NCBI RefSeq assembly: GCF_963678635.1
Contig: NC_087066.1
Location: 29,455,301-29,519,300, forward strand
Direction: 5' to 3'
Origin: Symsagittifera roscoffensis
Taxonomy: Eukaryota; Xenacoelomorpha; Acoela; Convolutidae
DNA: 64,000 nucleotides
Made by a program: the position numbers and the translations under genes. The notes beneath the pieces were generated by a model that saw only the letters and a program-made list of their open reading frames with translations, was not told the origin of the DNA and ran no database searches. Numbering within the stretch: position 1 is the first letter of the stretch; the number at the start of each line of letters is the position of its first letter. Positions 34,113-45,854 of this stretch are shown piece by piece.

Positions 34113-36575
34113 GACGTGGTTTCACAAATTAGCATTTTTGAAAAACAGTTCACAAACGTCTCTACGAAAGATGATACTAATGAAATTACGAGAAAAATGC
34201 ACGAGCTACAAGCGGGAACTTCCAGCGAAATTTATCATTCGGCGGCTAGACTACAGTCGATGATGGAAAAAGGAGCAACAAAGGACGATACAAATGAAAT
34301 CACTAGAAAAATGCAGGAAATGCAGGCAAGTACTTCCAGTGCAATAAATCAAAGCACGGCGAGACTTGAATCCATAATAAGAAAAGAAGAAGCACAACAG
34401 AACAATGAACGACTTGTATCGAATAGTCGAGAAAAAGAATCAAACTTACCAAGCAGCAACATACCTGAAACTCGACCAATAGCGGGTCGTCAAGACTACC
34501 TGGATGTATTGAGAGAAAAATTGGAGTCCAAGGTTGTTGTAATTTCAGGAGCGCCCGGAATGGGAAAAAGTACACTTGCTTGGACGTTCGCAAAACAGGA
34601 AATGGATACAAATGCATCACAAATCTGCTTGAATGCCTCGTTCAAGGAATTATCGTCTGATCTTGATGAAACACTTGTCAAGCCCAACGCTGTTAGACTA
34701 CTGTGCCAACTGTTTCCAGCTATTACTCAAGCAGTTAATGACTCCCCTGATCCTCTGCAAATTTTGTTCGCGCACATCAAAAATATTGTTCAATCAAAAA
34801 ATCTATTAATTGTTCTTGACAACATAGATACACTTCTAGGGAAATTCAGACAATATGGTATAGTGAACGAAATAATCAACAAAATTTTTGTTACTGGTGT
34901 TAGAGTTATCTGTACATCAAGAGATAAATCCTACGATTTGGAATTGAATCAATCCTTGTTCGAAACACAAGATTTGAAACCCCTTGAAGCTGAAGATTGC
35001 AAAAAATGGCTACAGAAGCTGCATAGTGAACTTGAGGATGAATTGATCCAAGAAATTGTTAGATCGTCAGGGGGCGTTCCTTTAGTTCTAAAGATATTGG
35101 CAGCTCTTGTCCAGAGAATTGACGACATCACTGTCACTGAGCTGCGTCAGCTCAAATCCAGTCAGGGCTTCATTACCTTGGAAGGCAGTCTTTTATTATC
35201 TTTTGAAAAACTGACCAAAGAACAGTCACTTTTAATGAATTGTGCAAGCATATTTCCAGATAGTTTCGACAAAAAAACTATAAGCTGCATTTTTCGAGAT
35301 TATTCTCAATCGAAATTAGATGGAATTATTTTGCTGATTGACTGTCAAGGTTTGAGTCTTGTGGAGTATGACAAATGTTCCAAGCTATTCTATTTACATC
35401 CTTTTATTAAAGATTACGTTCGGCTGAAAATCAGCGACTTTGCTAAATTGGAGCTTGTTTATATCAGAAATTATTTCGACAAGCTGCTTCATTGGTCCCT
35501 TGCTCAGGTTGAAAAAAACAACTTCGGCCCAACCTTAGATTCTGTGCGACGTGACTGGCACAACTTAAATCAGTTCATTGCCTCGTTTCGCAATCTGGAT
35601 CTAGCTGCTACTGATCTAAATGATGTTTTCCCTGTCAGCTGGAGCGGCCAATTATGCTTTGCTATATTGGCATGTTTCTCTTTTTTGCGGATACTCAGCA
35701 GCTTCAGAACCCTATTGCTTCCATTTGCTGAAAAACTAGAAGCAATAATGGCGGAACTAAAAGAGCCTAATGCTCTAATTGTTTGCAAATGCATAATATC
35801 TTCTGAACTGCGCCGAAAAAAGGTTGTGGGAAACATCAACAAATCAAGAAACATTCTAAATAAAAGCCGGGAAATAGTTGCTGATGATAACTCATTGAAC
35901 ACAAGCTTAGCGCGGGGCTTCTTGTATTATACAATCGCTCGCTCTATTCGGTATAACAGCTACGGGAAAGATACGAAACCCACATATTCATTTGATTGGG
36001 AAGAGTGGCTGATTGCTGATTGTTATGAAAAATCTGTTGAGATGTATGAGAAAATTTTAACTAGCTCGGATGCTTGGGTCGTGGAGTATTGGCCTATAAT
36101 ATTGTGCGAAAAAACTCGTACGCTAACAGAGTTACGCCGTGCCCAACTGGACGCGATTACAGATAAAAATGACAAACCGGATAAGCTCAAGTCAATAATT
36201 TCAAAGCATCTTGCTTTCAAAGATGATCTGACCGAAACACTTGGAAATCATGAGTCAGTTGCTTACACGACTAGAAAATTAGCCGATCGCGTAAAATTCA
36301 ACATTAAAGACCAGAAAGAAGCTTCCTTGTTATATGAAAAATCGCATCAGATCTACACAAGTTTTGGCTCTGAGATGAGTATCCAAACTGCAATTGTCTT
36401 GAAGGAATGGTCAGGTTGCTGCAGCAATGATGAAGCTATTGCGAAGCTACGCGAAGCAAAAAAAATAATGGAAGATAATTACATGACATACCACAGCGAT
36501 TATTTTGCTATCCGCAAACGTTTAGAAGAAAAGCTGGCTGAAGTAGTAACGAGTAAAGCAAACGGTGGTATATAA
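34113..36575 (+). CDS. STAND NTPase (NB-ARC type) with TPR-like C-terminus, main exon
   Basis: This 819-codon uninterrupted exon ends in TAA. Numbering from codon 34116: residues 17-54 and 55-92 are two copies of a 38-residue helical repeat beginning T-K-D-D-T-N-E-I-T-R. The NTPase follows, with Walker A G-A-P-G-M-G-K-S-T (145-153), Walker B L-L-I-V-L-D-N-I-D (230-238), a T-S-R sensor (267-269) and G-G-V-P-L (319-323). A winged-helix part with L-H-P-F-I-K-D-Y (about 426-433) serves as the MHD-like position. The rest is alpha-helical with TPR-like spacing (for example Y-E-K-S at about 636 and 744). STAND proteins are ATP-driven switches that assemble on sensing a ligand, and all key ATP-binding residues are intact. 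There is no ATG at the 5' end (the first codon of the open frame is GTG), fitting an internal exon. All Trp codons are TGG, so the standard code applies. The ligand is unknown. Confidence 0.88.
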   Translation, partial: DVVSQISIFEKQFTNVSTKDDTNEITRKMHELQAGTSSEIYHSAARLQSMMEKGATKDDTNEITRKMQEMQASTSSAINQSTARLESIIRKEEAQQNNERLVSNSREKESNLPSSNIPETRPIAGRQDYLDVLREKLESKVVVISGAPGMGKSTLAWTFAKQEMDTNASQICLNASFKELSSDLDETLVKPNAVRLLCQLFPAITQAVNDSPDPLQILFAHIKNIVQSKNLLIVLDNIDTLLGKFRQYGIVNEIINKIFVTGVRVICTSRDKSYDLELNQSLFETQDLKPLEAEDCKKWLQKLHSELEDELIQEIVRSSGGVPLVLKILAALVQRIDDITVTELRQLKSSQGFITLEGSLLLSFEKLTKEQSLLMNCASIFPDSFDKKTISCIFRDYSQSKLDGIILLIDCQGLSLVEYDKCSKLFYLHPFIKDYVRLKISDFAKLELVYIRNYFDKLLHWSLAQVEKNNFGPTLDSVRRDWHNLNQFIASFRNLDLAATDLNDVFPVSWSGQLCFAILACFSFLRILSSFRTLLLPFAEKLEAIMAELKEPNALIVCKCIISSELRRKKVVGNINKSRNILNKSREIVADDNSLNTSLARGFLYYTIARSIRYNSYGKDTKPTYSFDWEEWLIADCYEKSVEMYEKILTSSDAWVVEYWPIILCEKTRTLTELRRAQLDAITDKNDKPDKLKSIISKHLAFKDDLTETLGNHESVAYTTRKLADRVKFNIKDQKEASLLYEKSHQIYTSFGSEMSIQTAIVLKEWSGCCSNDEAIAKLREAKKIMEDNYMTYHSDYFAIRKRLEEKLAEVVTSKANGGI

Positions 36576-36662
36576 ATCAGTTGAAACAAAGAGGAGCTCT
36601 AACATACACCAGCCAAAAATACTGGGCGATATCTACTGCATTAAATTAAATGTAAATTTTTG

Positions 36663-36700
36663 AATAAATTTGACGAAATTTATTTAAAAGTTTGAATAAA
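36663..36700 (+). terminator. Polyadenylation signals of the STAND gene
   Basis: AATAAA occurs at 36663-36668 and 36695-36700, 88 and 120 bp after the stop codon, suitable positions for 3' end formation. In AT-rich DNA such hexamers are common, so this is suggestive only. Confidence 0.45.
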
Positions 36701-36869
36701 TTTGTATTCTATTAGTAATCTTACATTGTTCTAACATTCTTAAATTGAAGGAAAATTTGTTCTCGGGGTTGTTTTTTAGTCAGGCCGATTTCACAAAGAT
36801 AATTGACAGCCTGGGTATTGATTTTTGAATTTTAAGGTTACTAAGCCAGTTCCAAGAAATTGTACCCGA

Positions 36870-37325
36870 ATCGAATTTATCCTATGCCATTCTACCTTAT
36901 AAAAATCTATCCTATGTTCCAATCTACCTCATGCTAAATTAATCTATGCCAATTTACAATAATATATAAATAATTCAAATGGTCAGAGATTTCTGAGCTG
37001 ACTATCTCGAGGCAATAACCGGCTCTAATTTTCGTTGGCGCGACTGCGGCGATCCCTATCATTCCGACTTAATTTAGGTGTAGGGTAAATTGGCGTAGGG
37101 TAGATTGACATGATGTAAATTGGTATAAAGGTTAGAATGGCAGAGAGTATAATGGAATAGGGTAAATTGGAATAGGGTAGGTTGGCTTGTATGACATTCT
37201 ACCCGATTCCAAGTTATCCTGTGCCATTCTACCTCATACTATTCTACCCTATATTCCAATCTACCCCATATTTGGCATATGGTAAAATGGAATAGGGTAA
37301 ATTGGAATGAGGTAGGTTGTCCGGC
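36870..37325. repeat. Degenerate minisatellite (gaatagggtaaattg type) in both orientations
   Basis: Copies of a motif of about 15 bp (ggaatagggtaaattg and variants) occur in blocks of alternating strand: complement orientation at 36870-36965, direct at 37075-37180, complement at 37190-37275, and direct at 37275-37320. The alternation would let single strands fold into long hairpins. Confidence 0.7.
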
Positions 37326-37439
37326 TACCATCAAACCGATATGCTGGCATTAGCCTAAATGCGGTTGAAGACTGATCGTTAAATACTTAATACTTCTAGG
37401 TGGCAAAGGCGGTATATTTATGTGTGGCAAATCCCGCAA

Positions 37440-40400
37440 TCGAAAAACTATCCAAAATTTTCATTTGATTTTCCAAAACTTTGAAATAGTTATTATGAAA
37501 AAAAAATATTGGGATCGGATTGTTTAATTACTTGTTTATTTTTTTCAAAACGTTTCTGGAAAATTTTTTCTCTTTTAAAAAAAGTTTATTAGTTTTTCTC
37601 ACCTCAAAAATTACTCAACCGATTTTTAAAAAACTGGAACCAATGGGATGTCCGACCACTCCTCTGTGTGCCTACATAAATTTTTAGATTCTCTTTACTT
37701 TTTCCCATTTACAGCCAGTGAAAAAATGTGTGGGGTAGTTTTTTTACCCATTTCAATTTTTTCTACATTGTCTCGAAAACTACTATTCCAAATCTGAGAG
37801 TTTGGGTTTTATGGACAGAACAAGTTGTGGAAAGCACCCCTGCATTAACGGCTACGCCCAAATAGTTTTACACAAAAATTTAAGACCCCGGAATTGTAAA
37901 AGATACACCAATTCTTTTTCAAGCAAAGTTGTGGCCCGCAGGCCCTTCAATTTTTTCGTCTTTTTAAATTTTTAATCGTTTTTTTTTTTACTTTTTGACT
38001 TTTGATTTTCCCTTGTATAAGCGGCTGCACTCAATCTCTTTTTACACAAAAAATTACCTAAAATTTTGGGATTTAATCAACAAAAGGGTCGAGCAAAGCT
38101 CCCCCGTGTACGCGCTAAAATCCAAATTTTCTAACAAAAAAGTTATGGCCTTCAGAAAAGTTAATGTTTTGATTTCTTGTCCGTTTTTTAAGGTTTTTGA
38201 CTCTTCTCCAAAACAACTCATTCTAATATCAAGGGTTTTAATTGAGGCAACAAGTTGCGCAGTGTGCGTAAACCTATTTTTGTGAAAAATCTAAAACCGC
38301 AAAAAATTTTTCACTCATGTTTTCAGAGAGCAACGACTAAGGTTTTTGGTGAAGCCCAATTTTTAAATTTTTGAAGTTCTCTATTTCATCACGCATCAGT
38401 TCAACAAAATCAAAAGTTTTCAAACAGGTTCCTCCAGTTTTATTTGGGCCTCTAGTGAAGTGAATTGAGGCAAAGTAAATTCCAGTTCGATTAAAACACG
38501 TATTATAAAACAATATGGAATCGGGTTTTTTCTTAGTTATTTCGAGACGCTTTGGAAAAAATTTTCACTTTTTCAAAAACTTAAAACTTTCAAAAACTAT
38601 TCTGCCGATTTAAAAAAAAATGGTAACAATGAGATCTATGTACCTGTTTAATCCCCTAGTCTTTATTTACCTTAACCCACTTTCTATAGACTTCGAAAAA
38701 ATGTGACCGTTTTTTCAAACTTGATTTTTCTTGAAAACTACCCTCCCAAATCTGAGATTTTGATTTCTCTGTGTAAAAAGGGTTGTGGCAAGATCCTCTG
38801 CATAAACGGTTAAACCCAAATTTTCTTGAACAAAAAGTTATGATCTTTGTATAAGTCGCCTTTTTGAATTTTTGACCATTTTTTGAAACTTTTTGACATT
38901 TCTCAAAAACTACACAGTAAAATCTGAGATATTATTGTCAATCAAAAGAACGGGTTGTAAAGAAATCCCCTAATTAAGCCGTTTACGCCCGAATATTTTC
39001 ACACAAATAGTTATGACCCTCGGATTGTTGGAAATTTATTGACCGTTTTTTGGAAGTTTTTTTTGTCGTTTTTTGATACTTATTCTGCCGATTCGGATAT
39101 CAAGTGTTCAACCGAAATAGCGCGCTGCTGAAAACCTACCTTTATAATTGGCTTATCCCAATTTCAAAAACAAAAATATAAGCTTCAAAAGTCAAATTTT
39201 TGCAATTTTGACAGTTTTTTCGGAACTCTTTTTGATTGTTCTTGAAAACTACACTGCGATTTCTCAGGTTAAATCCTAATTCGAGAAACCCCGTTTAATT
39301 ATCTTTTTGCTTCAGCGGCCTCCAACAAGTTTTTTCAGAAAAACTTATTAAGCTCAGAAAGTCAAATTTTTGATATTTTGATTGTTTTTCAAACTCTTTT
39401 GACTGTTCCTTGGGAAAACTCGAAACGGAAAAATTTTCGCTCTTCTAATATATTTTAGAAGAGAAACAACTAAAGTTTTAGCCAAAGTCCTTTTTTGAAA
39501 TTACCCAGTTCATTTTGCATTAGTATAACCAATCCAGAAAGTATCAAACATGTACCTCCAGCATTAGCTGGCTCCTAGTTATATTTTATCGAGCGTTACG
39601 AAAACTTTGGTAATCTTTTTTAAAACATTTTAAGTTTTTTTTTCTCATTTTTTTATGCTTGTGTAGTATCACAAGTAAAGCAAAGCTTTGCTTTGCCTCT
39701 ACGTCTAATAAATAATTCCAGTTTCATTGCTTAAAGATATATATATTCAAAGCAAGAAATTTTGAAGTTGAATTAATTTTTTCGTACCCGATTCCAAGTG
39801 CTCACGTAGTTTCGTATTCTTCAATATTGGTTCTCTCATGCTTTCATCCACCAGAGTCAGAGTTTTTAGGAATAATGGATCAAACAGGTTGTGAGAAACT
39901 CTCTGCATTAATGGCTACGCCCAAATAATTTCCAAAAAACTTTTTGTTTCCCGGAATTGTCAAATTTTCATTTTTTGACCGTCTTTCGAAATTTTATGAT
40001 TTTTCTCGGAAACTACCCTCCCCTATCTGAGATTTTTGTTTCAATGAGTGGAACGGCTTGTGGAAGCTCTCCGGCAGGAGCAGCTACGCCCAAATTTTTA
40101 AGTAACAAAATTACGCTTTTGATAGAGTCAAACTATGTCTTTTGATGGTTTTGCAACTTTTTTTTACTGGTGTCGTAAAATTTGAAATTACCTATTCCAT
40201 CCCGCATCAGTACAAAAAAGTAATAAGCATCAAACAAGTATTTTAAGCTTTGGCTGGGCTCTTGTGGTCTTTTTTTTGCCCAGCGCAAACTTCAATTTTT
40301 GATATAGTTTGCACTTCAAAATTTTTCGTGCTATTGGCTGTCGTTAAGGTATGAAAAGCAAACAAAGCTCAAAAATTATGTTTAACGAAATTTTTTATAC

Positions 40401-41640
40401 TGGACAAATTTTTCCAGATCATTTAAAAGGTTATGGGAACAATCAATGTTTTGACCTGACACCAACAAAAAAGCAACAACCTTGTTTTTTTTAAATTTTT
40501 TTACACTTCGAGAGCAAGTGTTGTGTTATCTGGAACTAGACTTTTGCCCGTAAACAGCTAGAATTGAACTGGTTTTTTCATTGAACCTTAAAAATTTCCA
40601 GGTTCCTTCCCTTTCGGCCTAAAAGTAGCGGGGTTTCGTTGCCACCCTAAAATCTGGGGTTTCAGCACCGGCAGGACCTTGTTTTTTCGATATGTATAAA
40701 AGTGAAAAAAAAAATACTGTAGAAATTAAAGTGTCCCGGTCTTTCGTTTCTTTGCTCAAATTTTGTCTATATGGGTGCCATATCGCAGAATTTTCCTTCG
40801 CTGTAAACAAGCATCTTGGTAGTTGCAAATGTTGTTCATTGTATTTTTAGGGTAATTTCCAACTTTTTTAAATCAAATTTTTTTCGGCATAACTGCTGTC
40901 TGCTTTTTCGGCTCACCTTTGTCGGCTTTGTTTCCGCTCAGTAAATTTTAATTTTTGCTACTTTAAAACTACTACCTTCCCAAATTTGAGATTTTTGGCT
41001 CGATTGAAATAACAGGTTGCTCGAATGTCTTCTGCTTAAGTGGCTACGCCCAAGTTTTTAACGCAAAAAACCGTGAACTTGGAAAAAGTGTGTTGGGGGG
41101 ATTTTTGACCCAATTTTTGAATTATCTATATTCTCCCGAAAACTACCCTCCCAAATCTGAGATTTTGGGTCCAATGGATAGAACAAGAGGTCGAATACTC
41201 CCCTGCATTTGCGGCTACGCCCACTTTTTTACACAAAAATTTATGGCCCTCAAAAAAGTCAGTTTTTCGGCTTTTTGACCATTTTTTGAAACTTTTTGAT
41301 TTTTCTTGGAAAGTACCTCCCATATCTGAGTTTTTAGTTTTAATCGAATGGAAGGTAAGAGGAGAACTCCCCTGATCAAGCGGCTACGCCCCAATTTTTT
41401 CACACAAGAAGTTAAGACCCTCAGCAAACTCGAATATTCGGTTTTTTTACCGTGTTTTGAAACTTTTTGACTTATCTCGCACACTACATACCCATATATG
41501 AGAATTTGGGTTCAATAGAAAAAAAGGATAAGGATAATTTCCCGTTTTTAGAGGTTAGCCCATTTTTTACGAGACAAATAATTACCCTCTGAAAATCTGC
41601 TCGTGAATTTTTCATCGTTTTTTCAACCTTTTTGACTTTT
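37440..41640. repeat. Highly diverged satellite, about 170-bp period
   Basis: Recurring landmarks are aaaactaccctcccaaatctgaga, then about 50 bp later a tgcattaa.cggctacgccca word, then tttttgaccattttttgaaactttttgac. The ggctacgccca word is at 37850, 39913, 40082, 41042, 41213 and 41382; neighbouring intervals are 169, 171 and 169 bp. Other monomers are present but eroded (for example near 38110, 38820 and 38980). Interspersed pieces (39600-39850) belong to the repeat described at 41.8-43.9 kb. No gene was found. Confidence 0.7.
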
Positions 41641-41774
41641 CTCGCTAACTACCCACCCATATCTGAAACTTTGTTTTCAGTGAGTAAAGCAGATGGAGGG
41701 AAACAGGTTCTCCGGCATTAGGAAAAGTCAAATTATGTTTTTTTAAACCCTTTTTGCAATTTTTTTTACTTGTC

Positions 41775-43885
41775 TCGAAGATTTCGAAACTACCTATTTC
41801 ATCTCGCATCAGTACAAAAATTTGAATAATTATCAAACTTTGTAGTTTCACAATTGTAGTATCACAATTGATGCAAAGCTCCGCTTCGCCTCTGTGTCTA
41901 ATAATCAATTCCAATGTCTATTTTCAAAGCTATATACATTCTGAGCTCGAAATTTCGAACTTCAGTTAACTTTTTCGTTTCCGATTCCAAGGTGCTAATG
42001 TTGTTCCGCATTCTTCAATATCGGTTCTCTCACGCTTTTATCCACCAGAATCAGAGATAAGTAAAGTTGCGCCCAGTGAAAGGCGAGCTAGTTGAGGATA
42101 AAATCCAATCTTTAGGATTTGTTTCTCAAATTGAGTTGACAAAAAAAAACTAATTTTTACAGTTTGAAAAATATTAGTATGTATTTGTAAATTTTTAACG
42201 AAAAAATCAGGGAGAGTTTTGAGGCTACTGCGAGAGAATTCTGGACGAAAATGATCGAAAGAAAATTTGCCATAACTTTTAAGAAAATTTATCACCGAAA
42301 AATCTTTAAATTATTATAGGCGTTTATTTTAAACTTACAAATTTGTGAAAATACTTTTTATGATTAATTTCAGATAGAAAATTGTAATGAGAGACCGTTT
42401 GATATTTTTGTTAACCCACTTGATTTGAACTTGATTAATTTGAGTTGTTGAATAAAAAAACCGCAATTTTGTGATTCATTGTTTTTTCACTTCTTTTTTC
42501 ACTATTTTCTCCACAACTGACGAAAACTAACTTGAAATAGTCAAAAATTCAAAACGAAGGACAAACGAAACAATGAAAGATGATAGAATTTAACCACCTT
42601 GCCTAAAAGCACATGCTCGCTGAACGTTCAAAGCAAATAATAGTGCTTTTTGAGCTGGCACTAGCTGGCAATATGTGCTGAGAATTTGTGCTTTTTATGA
42701 GCTGGCAATATGTGCTGGTATGTAGTTGATTACTAATCGCTTAACCCGTAAAACTTCTAAAAGCTAATTATTCATACGTGGTGAATCCATCATCTTAAGT
42801 TGTTTCTTGATGTTTTTTAAACTTTTTTGCAATTTTTTTTTCTATCTCGAAAATTTTGAAACCACCTATTTCATCTCGCATCAGTACAAAAATTTGAATA
42901 ATTATCAAAGTTTATAGTTTCACAATTGTAGTATCACAATTGATGCAAATCTCCACTTCACCTCTGTGTCTAATAATCAATTCCAATTTCTATTTTCAAA
43001 GCTATATACGTTCTGAGCTCGAAGTTTCGAACTTCAATTAACTTTTTCGTTTCAGATTCCAAGGTGCTAATGTTGTTCCGCATTCTTCAATATCCAATCT
43101 CTCACGCTTTCATCCACCAAAATTAGAGATAAGTAAACTTGCGACCAGTGAAAGGCGAGCTAGTTGAGAATGAAATCCAATCTTTAGGATTTGTTTCTCA
43201 AATTGAATAGACAAAAAAAAACTATTTTTTACTGTTTAAAAAATATTAGTATGTATTTGTAAATTTTTAACAAAACAATCAGGGAGATTGATGAAGCTAC
43301 TGCGAGGAATTTCTGGACGAAATTGATCGAAAGAAAACTTGCCATAACTTTTAGGAAAATTTATCACCGAAAAATCTTCAAATTATTATAGGCGTTTATT
43401 GTAAACTTACAAATTTGTAAAAAATACTTTAAATGATTAATTTCAGTTCGAAAATCGTAAGGAGAGACCGTTTGATATCTTTGTTAACACACTTGATTGT
43501 AACTTGATTAATTTAACTTGTTGATTCAAAAAATCGCAATTTTGTGATTCATTGTTTTTTCAATTGTTTTTTCACTATTTTCTCCACAACTGACAAAAAC
43601 TAACCTGAAATAGTCAAAAACTCAATCCGAAGGACTAAAAAAAAACAATGAAAATTGATAGAATTTAACCACCTTGCCTAAAAGCACCTGTTCGCTGAAC
43701 GTTCAAAGCGAATTATAGTGCTTTTTGAGCTGGCACTAGCTGGCAATATGTGCTAAGAATTTGTGCTTTTTATGAGCTGGCAATATGTGCTGGTATGTGG
43801 TTGAATACTAATCGTTTAACCCGCAAAACTTCAAAAGTCTTATTATTCATAGGTGGCGAATCGCTCATTTAAAGTTGTTTCTTAA
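41775..43885 (+). repeat. Tandem duplication of a 1.07-kb block
   Basis: Block 41775-42815 recurs at 42848-43885 with about 90 percent visible identity (ctatttcatctcgcatcagtac at 41794 and 42867). Each copy includes tcacaattgtagtatcacaattgatgc, the ttctctcacgctttcatccacca word, and an internal gctggcaatatgtgct pair. A third, older partial copy lies at 39510-39860. No protein is encoded. Confidence 0.8.
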
Positions 43886-44460
43886 TGAATAGATGCAAAA
43901 AAAATGTCAAATTTTTGTATATAACACAAATTTTAGTAATTTGATATTTTGCCACTCCAAAATTTCGTCTTCGCAATTGGCTGTCATTGGAGAATGAAAA
44001 ACAAACACAGTTCACAAATTATAGTTTATCGAAGTTTCTATGATGGATAAAATTTTTCAGTCCAAAACAGTTGGAAAGTGGTCGGAAATTTTTAAATCAG
44101 TTGGAAAATTTTACACTTCGAGAGCAAGTGTGCTGTTATCGGGATTTAGTTTTTTTCCGTAAATTTATTTTCTATCAAACAACAGAAATACTTTATTAAA
44201 GAACCTTAAAAACTTCCAGGTTCCTTCCTTTTGGCCTAGAGGTAGAGAGGTTGCTTTTGCAACCTAAAGTATCGGATTAGAGCACCAGCAGGACTTTGTT
44301 TTTTTGGTAGGTATGAAATTGAAAAAAAAACAATGTCAGACTGAAATGTCCTTGAGTTTCGTTTGTCTGATCAAAATTTGTCGCCTCAGGTGCCACATCA
44401 CGGATTCTTTTGAGTTGTAGAGTCTAAGTTGAAACTGTTGTTCATTGTTAGTTTCGGAAG
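43886..44460 (+). repeat. Repeat module shared with 40.26-40.85 kb
   Basis: Words attggctgtc, acacttcgagagcaagtgt, ccttaaaa.ttccaggttccttcc and gcaggac..tgtttttt occur in the same order at 40330-40680 and 43975-44310. This module usually follows the 1.07-kb block, so both probably belong to one larger element. Confidence 0.65.
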
Positions 44461-44650
44461 AGGTTTCAATTTTCAGGGGACAAATTGCCTGTGATCCTTT
44501 TTTGCAAAGTTACGAGGGTTTGATAAATGCTTGTGCTTTTAACGCGTGAGCAACTATTCAAATTGGCTCAGAAGTTGCTCCATATTGAATTGAGGCATGC
44601 CTTTTAGCTTGATTTTCTAGCCTAGATAATTTTTCAAAATGAGACAGTTT
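44461..44650 (+). repeat. Old diverged copy of the palindrome-bearing family
   Basis: The string ttacgagggtttgataaatgc...taacgcgtgagcaactattcaaattggctcag...ttgctccatattg...gaggcatgcc follows the order of the block at 31190-31330, but the GCGCGA palindrome itself is lost. Confidence 0.5.
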
Positions 44651-45452
44651 TAAGTCTCAATTTTTGATTTGAAGCTTTTATTAGTTTTTCCGGGTCGGAA
44701 AATGCCAGTTTCACCATTTGTAGAAGGTTTTTTATGGGAGTGAATTTTTTTCGAAGAAGCGGAGTGCAAAAAATTTTTCATTTGATGTGAAACCTTAAAG
44801 AAAAAAAAGTGCATTGTTCAATGTGAAAACTTTGCTCAAATCTGTTGTTTAGTTTAAATTCGTTCTGTTATGTCATGCTATTACAAATAGTAAAAATTGG
44901 CATTTTCAAGCCCGTAAAAGACATTCAATATAAAATTGGAGACTTCAGAGAGTGTGGTTTAGATCATTTGTTGTCGGTCAATGTAAAGTTTGGCAAAGTT
45001 TTCAATAAATGTTTTGCAAAATAGTCCTTGAACGTAAATTTGCGTCTATTCTTGTCCACTAGTGTAAGTTGACCAAAGACTGGTCTATTTTTGTATATAA
45101 ACTTTGATTTCATTTTTTGCTTGTATTGCTCAACTAGTGGTTTGTTCACACTTAAACTAATTAATTCAAAGTCAAACAAATGTTTTAGCAAGATATGCCC
45201 AAAATGACCAAAATATTCTCTAGCTCACCATTTATGAGCTTCTCTTTCTGAAAAAAAGATTGGGAAACTCAAAAATTATTGAATTTGAACTATCAGCAAA
45301 AATGGCATTATTTAGAGAAACGGAACAAATTAACTGAAATAGTGAAACATTTTTATCGGTCAAGTGTTGTTTTCGTTTGCTAAAACTTAAACTGAAAAAC
45401 ACACGAGCTTTTAAATCCAAAAAGTTGTTTTAATTTTCTGAGTTCATCTAAT
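44651..45452. other. Unassigned AT-rich spacer before the LTR
   Basis: Minus-strand frames 44964-45191 and 45232-45420 have no recognised motif. No repeat match was found within the window. Confidence 0.4.
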
Positions 45453-45812
45453 TGAAACCAGATCCAAACTAGATTTTATTATTGGTTAATATTTAGATAT
45501 TTTTCCCTATAAAATATTGAATACTAACCAATCATACTCCATCAAACTAACAACCCACTTATTTGTAAGTGCTGAAATTACTTGTAGTGTCAGCACCAAA
45601 GAGATTTGAATTTAACTTAGAACTTATTTGCCTCTCCAAGAGACCGACTCCTAACAAAACCAGTATAGTCTAGATCTATTGAGACTAAGAGATATAAGAG
45701 TAAGATTAGGATCGGTATTAGACTAAGAAGTTTCACGAATCTATCCGGCCGAAAATAAGATAGCGTGACGAGCAGAAGGTGTACCCTATCTGAAAATACT
45801 CTATGAGTTATG
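45453..45812 (+). mobile_element. 5' LTR-like repeat of the Ty3/gypsy-type element
   Basis: This stretch matches, in inverted orientation, the solo-LTR-like copy at 4187-4575. It lies upstream of the gag-pol region in the expected position. It starts near TGAAACCAGATCC; the 3' border after actctatgagtta is approximate. No downstream partner LTR was found within the window. Confidence 0.6.
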
Positions 45813-45832
45813 ACGACCACCCTTACTTCTTC

Positions 45833-45854
45833 TGGTGAGCCCAAATTCTCGAAC
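45833..45854 (+). promoter_or_regulatory. Possible tRNA primer-binding site
   Basis: TGG followed by a stretch ending in ttctcgaac looks like the complement of a tRNA 3' end (CCA, acceptor stem, then the T-loop-like tcgaac). It is about 20 bp past the mapped end of LTR homology, further than usual, so the call is weak. Confidence 0.3.
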
